A stretch of 33,840 nucleotides of DNA, taken from Lentzea californiensis. GTDB taxonomy: Bacteria > Actinomycetota > Actinomycetes > Mycobacteriales > Pseudonocardiaceae. Made by a program: the position numbers and the translations under genes. The notes below the pieces were generated by a model that did no database searches, had not been told where the DNA came from, and was given only the letters and a program-made list of their open reading frames with translations. Position 1 is the first letter of the stretch. Each line of letters opens with the position of its first letter. The DNA lies in NCBI RefSeq assembly GCF_024648825.1, contig NZ_JANBBE010000025.1:1-33840 (forward strand), in the 5' to 3' direction. This document shows positions 14,940-21,212 of the stretch, piece by piece.

Positions 14940-16243
14940 CGCGTACCCTCCTCAGTGGACAGTCCGAGCGCCAACAGGTCGGGCATCGTGCCGCTCTGGG
15001 CCTCCCGCGCCGCCTCGATCAGCGTGCCGGCACCGGCACCGGCCTTCGCGAACCCGTCCTGCATGACCTTGAGGGTGGCGGTCATCCGCGGGCCCCACAC
15101 CCAGCCGTCGCGGATCTTGTCCGCCTCCTGCTGGAAGAGCCGGTAGATGTCCTGGCCGCCGTAGTACTCGCCGGGGAACGCCTTGGCGCCCGCCTCGACG
15201 AGAGCCGGCGCCACCGGGTACTGGCTGCTGGTGCCGCTCTTCAACCGGGCCGTCAGCGCGTCCGGATGGGTGCACTGCCACTCGATGAACTCCATCGCGG
15301 CCTCGGGTTCCCGCGAGTCCTTGGTGACGGCGAACGTCGAACCGCCGTGCGTGCCGACGACCTGCTCGTCCCAGACCGGCACGGGGGCGATGCGCCACTT
15401 GCCCTTCTGCGCGGGCCTCGCCCGCATCTGCGCGCCCGCGTCCCACGCGCCGCTCAGCCTGGTGATCACCCGGTCCTGGCCGATCTGCGCGTCGTGCTGC
15501 TTGCTGTCGCCCGCGTTGCGGAACACCAGGTCCTCGTCGATCAGCCCCTGCCAGTAGGCGGCGATCTTCTGGGTGGGCCCGTCGGTGAGGGACACGCGCC
15601 ACTTGCCGCCGCTGGTGTCGAACCACTGAGCGCCGGCCTGCCAGGCGTGGCAGGCGAACTGCGTACCGCCGTCCGTGGGGAACAGCGTGAGCCTCTTGTC
15701 GGGAAACCTGGACCTCACCGTCCGCGCGAGGCCGGCGAACTCGTCCCAGGTCGTCGGCACCTCGAAACCGCCTGCCTGGAACAGGTCCGCGCGGTAGTGC
15801 AGGACCATCGGCTCGACGTCGAGCGGAACGCTGAAGACCCGGTCGTCGAACGTCGTGAGCTTGAGCGCCTGCGGCAGCAGCTTCTGCTTCAGCCGGTCGG
15901 TCACGAGGTCGGTGATGTCCCTGGCCACGCCGTCGATCGCATAGCCGGGGACCTGCGGGTACTCGATCGTGGCGATGTCCGGTGCGTTGCCCGCGCGAGC
16001 CGCGTTGCTGAGCTTGGCGTAGCCGCCCTGCCCACCGGAGGGGATCTGCTGGAAGACCACCCTGATGCGGTTCTGCGAGGAGTTGAACGCGTCGACGACC
16101 TGCTGACTACCGCGCAGGGCCGACCAGAACGTGATCTCTACCGGACCTCCGGCACCGCGGCGTTGCGGAGTGGAGCAGGCCGCCAACGGTGCCGTGAGAC
16201 CCGCCGCGAGAAGTGTGCGACGACTCAGGCGCATGGATCGCAT
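14936..16243 (-). CDS. Sugar ABC transporter substrate-binding lipoprotein
   Basis: A 435-residue extracellular solute-binding protein, family 1. The N-terminus has a twin-arginine motif (LSRRTLLAAG) and lipobox LAAC, so it is likely a Tat-exported lipoprotein. Then ITFWSALRG...VVDAFN and the sugar-binding hallmarks IEYPQVPGYA, FSVPLDVEPMVLHYRADLF, TTWDEFAGLARTV and VWGPRMTATLKVMQDGFAKA. The ATG at 16243 is used; an ATG at 16234 is equally possible. It lies 24 bp after the regulator gene. An operator-like motif is found within the end of that regulator gene, suggesting separate control here. Confidence 0.92.
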   Translation of the reverse strand: MRSMRLSRRTLLAAGLTAPLAACSTPQRRGAGGPVEITFWSALRGSQQVVDAFNSSQNRIRVVFQQIPSGGQGGYAKLSNAARAGNAPDIATIEYPQVPGYAIDGVARDITDLVTDRLKQKLLPQALKLTTFDDRVFSVPLDVEPMVLHYRADLFQAGGFEVPTTWDEFAGLARTVRSRFPDKRLTLFPTDGGTQFACHAWQAGAQWFDTSGGKWRVSLTDGPTQKIAAYWQGLIDEDLVFRNAGDSKQHDAQIGQDRVITRLSGAWDAGAQMRARPAQKGKWRIAPVPVWDEQVVGTHGGSTFAVTKDSREPEAAMEFIEWQCTHPDALTARLKSGTSSQYPVAPALVEAGAKAFPGEYYGGQDIYRLFQQEADKIRDGWVWGPRMTATLKVMQDGFAKAGAGAGTLIEAAREAQSGTMPDLLALGLSTEEGTR

Positions 16244-16267
16244 CCTGATCGCCTGATCGCTTTGCCG

Positions 16268-17296
16268 TCAAGAAACGGTCAAACGCTCAGTCGATGAGCG
16301 GACCTTCAACGTCGGCAGCAGCTCGATGCGTTCGGTCGCCGCGACCTCGCCTTTCAGCTTCCGGAGCAGCAGTTCGGCGGCGACCCTGCCGACCTCGGTC
16401 TTCGGCGGCGCGACGGCGGTGAGCGGGATGCTGCCGAGCGACGCGACCACGTCGTCGTACGACACGACCGAGCACATCCGCGGCACCTCCATCCCGGCGT
16501 GCATCATCTGCTGGACCAGCATCAACGCGTCCTCGTCGCCGTGCAGCACCGCCGCCGTGGCGCGATGCTTCCGCAACACGTCCACGAGCCCGGTGTCCGG
16601 CGAGCTCCGCACCGTGACCGCGTCCTCCAGGTCCGCTGAGATCTCGCGGAACGCCCTGCGCAACATCCGCGCCGTCGGGCTGTCGTCGCGTGCGGCGAGC
16701 ACGATCCGGCGATGCCCGAGATCCGTCAGGTGCTTGACGGCCAAATACATGCCGTACCAGTGGTCCGAGCACACGGAGTTCATCGCCCGCAGACCTCCGC
16801 TCGGGCGGCGTTCCATGAGGACGGTCGGCACGCCCGTGTCCGCGAGCCAGTCGTCCTCGGCCTCCTCCTCGGACGTGCGCCACCGCGGTGCCATCAGCAG
16901 GCCCTGCACCGGCTCGGTCAGCGCCTTCTCGACGATGGGCCGTTCCGCGCCCCTGACCTGCGGCGCGATGTGCAGGACCACCCGCATGCCGGCCTCTTCG
17001 AGAGTCTTGCGGGCGCCGTTCATCGTCTCGTAGAGGTACGTGTGGCGCTCCGGCACGACCAGCGCGATCGCCCCGTTCGCGGCCTGCCTGGGCTCTGGCT
17101 GCTCGACCGGCGTGAGCGAGCGCGCGACGCCGTGCCCGCGCCGCAGTCTGCCGAGCCGTGCGAGCTCCTCGACGTCGCGCCGGACCGTGACGATCGAAAC
17201 GTCGAGCTCCTCGGCCAGATCGCTCACCTTGACCGTGCCCCGCGACGCTGTGACAGCCAGAATCCGCTGCCGCCGGGCCTCGCTGGACTCACGCAT
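16268..17296 (-). CDS. DeoR-type HTH / LacI-like sensor regulator
   Basis: A 342-residue transcriptional regulator with an unusual domain order. The N-terminus is a DeoR-type winged helix (RRQRILAVTASRGTVKVSDLAEELDVSIVTVRRDVEELARLGRLRRGHG). After a linker it has a LacI/RbsB-like periplasmic-binding fold: IALVVPERHTYLYETMNGARKTLEEAGM, VQGLLMAPRW, PTVLMERRP, AVKHLTDLGHRRIVLAARDDSPTARMLRRAFRE and SIPLTAVAPPKTEVGRVAAELLLRKL. Such hybrids are known in actinomycetes and respond to sugars. The ATG at 17296 with AGGCGG upstream opens the operon 17296-10546. It probably represses that operon through the motif described at 17312 and 16272. Confidence 0.9.
   Translation of the reverse strand: MRESSEARRQRILAVTASRGTVKVSDLAEELDVSIVTVRRDVEELARLGRLRRGHGVARSLTPVEQPEPRQAANGAIALVVPERHTYLYETMNGARKTLEEAGMRVVLHIAPQVRGAERPIVEKALTEPVQGLLMAPRWRTSEEEAEDDWLADTGVPTVLMERRPSGGLRAMNSVCSDHWYGMYLAVKHLTDLGHRRIVLAARDDSPTARMLRRAFREISADLEDAVTVRSSPDTGLVDVLRKHRATAAVLHGDEDALMLVQQMMHAGMEVPRMCSVVSYDDVVASLGSIPLTAVAPPKTEVGRVAAELLLRKLKGEVAATERIELLPTLKVRSSTERLTVS
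16272..16285 (-). promoter_or_regulatory. Operator-like copy of CGTTTGASCGTTTC before the binding-protein gene
   Basis: On the minus strand this reads CGTTTGACCGTTTC, matching the promoter-proximal site at 17312-17325 (plus strand CGTTTGAGCGTTTC) at 13 of 14 positions. It consists of two CGTTT elements spaced eight bases apart. It sits in the last codons of the regulator gene, about 30 bases before the binding-protein start, a suitable place for a second control site. Confidence 0.55.
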
Positions 17297-17311
17297 GACC
17301 GACCGCCTGTT

Positions 17312-17349
17312 CGTTTGAGCGTTTCGCGCGAGCATAGCTGAAACGGTTC
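17312..17349 (-). promoter_or_regulatory. Promoter and operator of the carbohydrate operon
   Basis: On the minus strand TATGCT (17331-17336) is a good -10 box. Just downstream of it is the motif CGTTTGAGCGTTTC (17312-17325 on the plus strand). Just upstream is a related half-site, GAAACGGTTC (17340-17349), sharing GAAACGGT with the site at 16272-16279. GCTGA/TCAGC arms flank that half-site. Sites on both sides of the -10 fit repression by the neighbouring regulator. The -35 box is weak. Confidence 0.55.
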
Positions 17350-17395
17350 TCAGCGACCGGGGGCTAGCGTCGGCCGCGAGGGGGAACGAGACGAC

Positions 17396-18316
17396 ATGAA
17401 GATCGTGATTCCAGGCGGTACCGGGCAGGTCGGCGGCGTGCTGACCCGCGCGTTCAGGGCGGCGGGCCACGAGGTCGTGATCATCGGCCGCAGCGCGGGC
17501 GTGCGCTGGGACGGCCACACGCTCGGCAGGTGGGCCGACGAGGTCGACGGCGCCGACGTCGTGGTCAACCTGGCCGGCCGGAGCGTGAGCTGCCGTTACA
17601 CGGCGGAGAACCTGCAGCAGATGATGCGCTCGCGGGTGGACTCCGCGCGGGTCGTCGGCGAGGCCATCGCAAAGGCGGCCGATCCGCCCGAGGTGTGGCT
17701 GCAGATGAGCACCGCGACGATCTACTCGCACCGGTTCGACGCGCCGAACGACGAGGAGACCGGCGTTCTCGGCGGGCGCGAGCCGGACGTGCCGGGCTAC
17801 TGGACCTACAGCGTCGAGATCGCCAAGCGCTGGGAGGCCGAGCTGGACGAGGCCGACACGCCGGGCACGCGCAAGGTCGCGCTCCGCGCGGCGATGGTGA
17901 TGAGCCCGGACAAGGGCGGCGTGTTCGACTACCTGTCGTGGATGGCCCGCATCGGACTGGGCGGGCCGGTGGCGGGCGGTCACCAGTACGTCTCGTGGAT
18001 CCACGACGAGGACTTCGTGCGGGCGGTCGCGCTGCTGATCAGGGAACCGATCGCGGGCGCGGTCAACCTCGCGGCGCCGAACCCGGTGCCGCAGCGGGAG
18101 TTCATGCGCGAGCTGCGCGGGGCCTGGCGCGTGCCCGTGGGGCTGCCCGCGACGAACTGGATGGCCGAGATCGGGGCGTTCGCGATCCGCAGCGACACCG
18201 AGCTGCTCCTCAAGAGCCGCCGGGTCGTGCCGGGCAGGCTCCAGCAGGCCGGATTCGAGTTCCACTTCCCGAACTGGCAGGAGGCGGCGCAGAATCTGGC
18301 TGAGCGCAGGAGGTGA
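17396..18316 (+). CDS. SDR39U1/TIGR01777-like NAD-dependent epimerase family protein
   Basis: A 306-residue extended short-chain dehydrogenase. The dinucleotide motif is GGTGQVGG at residues 7-14. VVVNLAGRSV, TIYSHRFDAPNDEET and YWTYSVEIAKRWE follow the YfcH/SDR39U1 pattern, and a DUF1731-like C-terminus holds LLKSRRVVPGRLQQAGFEF. The classical YxxxK is replaced by YSVEIAK, common in this family. Function of these proteins is largely unknown (epimerase or reductase inferred). Its final codons contain AGGAGG, which is the ribosome binding site of the next gene one base downstream, so it is coupled to the nitrile hydratase-like genes. Confidence 0.85.
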   Translation: MKIVIPGGTGQVGGVLTRAFRAAGHEVVIIGRSAGVRWDGHTLGRWADEVDGADVVVNLAGRSVSCRYTAENLQQMMRSRVDSARVVGEAIAKAADPPEVWLQMSTATIYSHRFDAPNDEETGVLGGREPDVPGYWTYSVEIAKRWEAELDEADTPGTRKVALRAAMVMSPDKGGVFDYLSWMARIGLGGPVAGGHQYVSWIHDEDFVRAVALLIREPIAGAVNLAAPNPVPQREFMRELRGAWRVPVGLPATNWMAEIGAFAIRSDTELLLKSRRVVPGRLQQAGFEFHFPNWQEAAQNLAERRR

Positions 18317-18317
18317 C

Positions 18318-18569
18318 ATGCCGAGGACCAACGACGTCGGCGGCCAGGACGGCTTCGGGCCCGTGGTCGAGGAGCTCGACGAGCCGCCCTTCCACGCGGA
18401 CTGGGAAGCGCACGTGATGGCCATGAACAGGGCGCTGATCGGGCAGGGCGTCTACAACCTGGACGAGTTCCGGGACGCCGTCGAACGGACCATGTCGCAC
18501 GAGTCCTCGTACTACGAGAACTGGTTCCGCGCGATCGGGACGCTGCTGAAGGAGCGCGGCGTTGTCTGA
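18318..18569 (+). CDS. Nitrile hydratase-type beta subunit, N-terminal half as separate gene
   Basis: An 83-residue protein equal to the helical N-terminal half of nitrile hydratase beta. It shows NDVGGQDGFGPVVEELDEPPF, HADWEAHVMAMNRAL, NLDEFRDAVERTM (with the conserved Arg near the active site) and SSYYENWFRAIGTLLKERG. The gene stops there, where ordinary beta subunits continue for another 120 residues. In thiocyanate hydrolase and in toyocamycin nitrile hydratase beta is likewise divided into two polypeptides. It could also be compared with the metal-insertion accessory protein, which shares this fold, but GGQDGFGPV and SSYYENW are beta-like. Strong AGGAGGTGAC ribosome binding site. Confidence 0.85.
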   Translation: MPRTNDVGGQDGFGPVVEELDEPPFHADWEAHVMAMNRALIGQGVYNLDEFRDAVERTMSHESSYYENWFRAIGTLLKERGVV

Positions 18570-18828
18570 GCGCTACCGCACCGGCGACCGCGTCCGCACG
18601 TCCACAGTGGACCCGGACCACCACACCCGGCTGCCGCACTACGCGCGCGGCCGTCGCGGCACGGTGATCGGCCACGACGGCGTCCACCCGCTGGCGGACC
18701 TCAGCGCGCGCGGAATCCAGCAGCCACAACAGGTGTACCTGGTGCGGTTCTCCGCACGCGAACTGTTCGGCCACGGCGACCACAGCGTGACGCTGTCCCT
18801 CTGGGAGGACTACCTCAGCGATGAGTGA
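18562..18828 (+). CDS. Nitrile hydratase-type beta subunit, C-terminal half as separate gene
   Basis: An 88-residue protein corresponding to the SH3-like barrel of nitrile hydratase beta: RYRTGDRVRTSTVDPDHHTR, LPHYARGRRGTVIGHDGVHP (holding the second conserved beta Arg), YLVRFSARELFG and VTLSLWEDYLSDE. The start is a TTG at 18562, read from GAAGGAG seven bases before and an 8-bp overlap with the previous stop. It overlaps the alpha gene by 8 bp as well, so the three subunits should be made in equal amounts. Confidence 0.87.
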   Translation: MSERYRTGDRVRTSTVDPDHHTRLPHYARGRRGTVIGHDGVHPLADLSARGIQQPQQVYLVRFSARELFGHGDHSVTLSLWEDYLSDE

Positions 18829-19411
18829 CGACCACGACGACTCCCCGATCGCCGCGCGCGTGCGGGAACTGGAAGCGGTCCTCGAGGAGAAGGGGCTGCT
18901 GGACCCCCGGGAACTCGACCAGGTGCTGGAGGCGTTCGCGCACAGGGCCTCACCCGCCAACGGGTTCCGGGTCGCCGCACGGGCCTGGGTGGACCCCGGT
19001 TACAAGGCACGCCTGCTGGAGAACGCGAACGAGGCGTTGCCGGAGCTCGGGTTGTCGATGGGCGGCGGCCTGCAGGTGCAACGGCTGCACGTCGTCGAGA
19101 ACACCGAGGACGTGCACAACGTCATCGTGTGCACGCTCTGCAGCTGCTACCCGCTCTCGCTGCTCGGACCGTCCCCCACCTGGTACAAGAGCCCGGCCTA
19201 CCGCTCGAGGGTGGTCAGCCACCCGCGCGAGGTGCTGGAGCAGTTCGGGCTGACCCTGCCGGAGACCACCAGGATCGAGGTGTGGGACGCGAACGCCGAG
19301 TCGCGGTACATGGTGCTGCCGCGCCGTCCCGAGGGCACCGAGGACCTCACCGAGGCCGAACTGGCGGCACGGGTGACGCGCAACGGGCTGATCGGCACCG
19401 CGGCGGTGTGA
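18821..19411 (+). CDS. Nitrile hydratase/thiocyanate hydrolase alpha (gamma) subunit, Co-type
   Basis: A 196-residue catalytic subunit. The metal-binding claw is VCTLCSCYP with Cys104, Cys107, Ser108 and Cys109. A Thr between the first two cysteines is the cobalt-type signature (iron-type has Ser). Downstream PTWYKSPAYRSRVVSHPREVLEQFG and RIEVWDANAESRYMVLPRRPEG are typical. Cys107 and Cys109 would be oxidised to sulfinate/sulfenate. With the two preceding genes it forms a three-polypeptide enzyme that hydrates a nitrile to an amide or hydrolyses thiocyanate; the sequence alone does not decide between them. No accessory (cobalt-insertion) protein, cobalt transporter or amidase gene is nearby. 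Convergent with the MFS gene, one base apart. Confidence 0.9.
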   Translation: MSDDHDDSPIAARVRELEAVLEEKGLLDPRELDQVLEAFAHRASPANGFRVAARAWVDPGYKARLLENANEALPELGLSMGGGLQVQRLHVVENTEDVHNVIVCTLCSCYPLSLLGPSPTWYKSPAYRSRVVSHPREVLEQFGLTLPETTRIEVWDANAESRYMVLPRRPEGTEDLTEAELAARVTRNGLIGTAAV

Positions 19412-19412
19412 G

Positions 19413-20636
19413 TCAGCGAACCGGCTCGGGGACGTTCTCCAACGACCGCACGGACCGGGAAGCGAGCATCCCCGCGGTCGCGAGCAGGTAGATCGCGGCG
19501 CACCCGAGCAGCGCCGACGAGGTCCCGAACGCGTGCGACACGGGCCCGATGGCCAACTGGGCCAGCGGGATCGCCACGAACGACCCGAGCATGTCGTAGG
19601 AGTAGACGCGCGCGAGCCGGTCGGGCGGCACGTGGTGCTGCAGCGCCGTCTCCCACGCCACCCCGAACTGCTCCAGGCCGAGGCCGGACACGAACGAGGT
19701 GACGAGGAGCAGCCAGGGTGCCGGGTGCAGGACCATCACCAGCGGCAGCAACGCGAAGCCCGCCACGCACGCCACCCCGAGCAGCAACTGACGGCGCACC
19801 TTGACCCGCATCACGACGAACGCGCCGGCGACCATGCCCGCGGTCTGCGCGGCCAGGACCAGGCCCCACATCTCGCGCCCGAACGTCCTGTCCGCCAGCA
19901 CCGGCCCGAGCACCATCACGCCGCCGACGAGGGCGGCGTTGACGAACGTGAAGGCCACGACCACGACCCAGACCCATTGCCGTGCCACGAACTCCGTCCA
20001 GCCGACCTTCAGCTCGGCCAGCACCGACGGCTTGTGCGCGGCGGGCACACGGGCGGCGGGCACGCGCACGAACGCGAAGAACACGCCGGCCAGCGCGAAC
20101 GAGAGTGCGTCCACGGCGAGGCCCCAGCCGGGTCCGGTGAACGCGATCAGGAGGCCGCCCAATGCCGCGCCGCCGATGCGCGCGGAGTTCAACCCGAGGC
20201 GCAGCAAGGCGTTCGCCTGCAGGCGCAGTTCGGCGGGCACCGTCTGCGGCACCAGCGCGGCGGAGGCCGGGAGGGAGAACGCGCCCGACATCCCGTTGAC
20301 CGCCGACAGCACCACGAGCCACGGCACCGACGCCGTCCCGGTCAGCACGAGTGCCGCGACCACCGCCTGGCTGGCGAAGCTGACCGCGCACGACCCGGCG
20401 AGCACGAGCTGACGCGGCAGCCGGTCCGCGACGACACCGCCGTACAGCAGGAACACCACGTTCGTGAGCGACCGCGCGGCGACGACCAGGCCCAGCGAGG
20501 TGATCGACGAGGTGAGGTCGAGGACGGCGAACGCCAGCGCGATCGGCGCCATCGCGTTGCCGGCGATGGTCGTGACGCGACCCGCGAGCAGCCATCGGAA
20601 AGCAGGACGCGCCAAAGGCGCGAATGAATCCCCCAT
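19413..20636 (-). CDS. MFS transporter (DHA3/enterobactin-exporter-like)
   Basis: A 407-residue membrane transporter with 12 predicted helices. The N-terminus PLARPAFRWLLAGRVTTIAGNAMAPIALAFAVLDLT, the loop GGVVADRLPRQ (motif A-like), and SGLGLEQFGVAWETALQHHVPPDRLARVYSYD are typical of MFS_3-type exporters. The substrate, likely a small toxic or secreted compound, is not predictable. The ATG at 20636 is preferred to a TTG at 20642; TATAGG ends eight bases before it, consistent with a leaderless transcript. It meets the nitrile hydratase alpha gene tail to tail. Confidence 0.88.
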   Translation of the reverse strand: MGDSFAPLARPAFRWLLAGRVTTIAGNAMAPIALAFAVLDLTSSITSLGLVVAARSLTNVVFLLYGGVVADRLPRQLVLAGSCAVSFASQAVVAALVLTGTASVPWLVVLSAVNGMSGAFSLPASAALVPQTVPAELRLQANALLRLGLNSARIGGAALGGLLIAFTGPGWGLAVDALSFALAGVFFAFVRVPAARVPAAHKPSVLAELKVGWTEFVARQWVWVVVVAFTFVNAALVGGVMVLGPVLADRTFGREMWGLVLAAQTAGMVAGAFVVMRVKVRRQLLLGVACVAGFALLPLVMVLHPAPWLLLVTSFVSGLGLEQFGVAWETALQHHVPPDRLARVYSYDMLGSFVAIPLAQLAIGPVSHAFGTSSALLGCAAIYLLATAGMLASRSVRSLENVPEPVR

Positions 20637-20692
20637 GGCCAAAACCTATAACGGCGGGAGCCGCCCGACCCTGGGGATCGAACGGCTCCCGG

Positions 20693-21154
20693 TCATCGCA
20701 CCCTCGGGTGCGATGAGGCGATGACCACCGCGGCGGCGACGGTCACCAGGTTCTTCAGGATGTACTGCGCTTCGAAGGACGCCTGCAACGGACCGGCCCA
20801 CATCTCGCCGGGGAACAACACCAGCGGTGTCGACACCAGCACGACATGACCGGCCAGCAGAACCGCGCACAACCGCGGTGCGCGGAAGCTCAGCAGGACC
20901 AGCGCGATCCCGATCTCGCTGATCGCGGCACCCGTTCTCGCCAGGTCCCCGTCGATGATCCCGAACGTCAGCGCGGAGACCGTGCGTTCGACGAGGTCCT
21001 GGGCGGGGCTGCCACCGGGAAAGAGCTTCAGTGCGCCGAACCAGAGGTACACGACCCCCAGTCCGATGCGCAGCAGCGGAATTCCGGACTCCCGCGCAAA
21101 ACGAGTCAGGCGTTCCGCGGTGCTTTCACGGCGTGTGGTTTCTGGACTCGACAT
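20693..21154 (-). CDS. DoxX-like membrane protein
   Basis: A 153-residue four-helix membrane protein. GIPLLRIGLGVVYLWFGALKLFPG is the family's first helix with the G-x-x-Y-x-W-F-G-x-L-K signature. A second region EIGIALVLLSFRAPRLCAVLLAGHVVLVSTPLVLF and a last helix LKNLVTVAAAVVIA complete the fold. GGGAG before the ATG supports the start. It lies downstream of the haem peroxidase gene, separated by a strong hairpin, and may share its transcript. DoxX relatives are tied to quinone or oxidative-stress functions, but the activity here is unknown. Confidence 0.8.
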   Translation of the reverse strand: MSSPETTRRESTAERLTRFARESGIPLLRIGLGVVYLWFGALKLFPGGSPAQDLVERTVSALTFGIIDGDLARTGAAISEIGIALVLLSFRAPRLCAVLLAGHVVLVSTPLVLFPGEMWAGPLQASFEAQYILKNLVTVAAAVVIASSHPRVR

Positions 21155-21163
21155 CGATCTCCC

Positions 21164-21201
21164 TCTCCTGTCTGACTGCCACCACCCAGTCAGACAGGAG
21201 A
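21164..21201 (-). terminator. Perfect 15-bp hairpin between peroxidase and DoxX-like genes
   Basis: TCTCCTGTCTGACTG (21164-21178) and CAGTCAGACAGGAGA (21187-21201) form a 15-bp perfect stem with an 8-base loop. On the minus strand it follows the peroxidase stop (21213) by 11 bases and its 3' arm contributes GGAGA to the region next to the DoxX start at 21154. No T run follows. It may attenuate transcription or hide the downstream ribosome binding site. Confidence 0.7.
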
Positions 21202-21212
21202 CGCGAGGAAGA

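Noticed and set aside
16268..18424. Very long minus-strand reading of the regulator.
   Set aside because: The upstream extension is antisense to the SDR39U1-like gene; the conserved regulator begins at the ATG 17296.
18318..18569. Reading the first nitrile hydratase-like gene as the cobalt accessory protein.
   Set aside because: GGQDGFGPV and SSYYENW are beta-subunit features, and the following gene supplies precisely the missing beta C-terminus.
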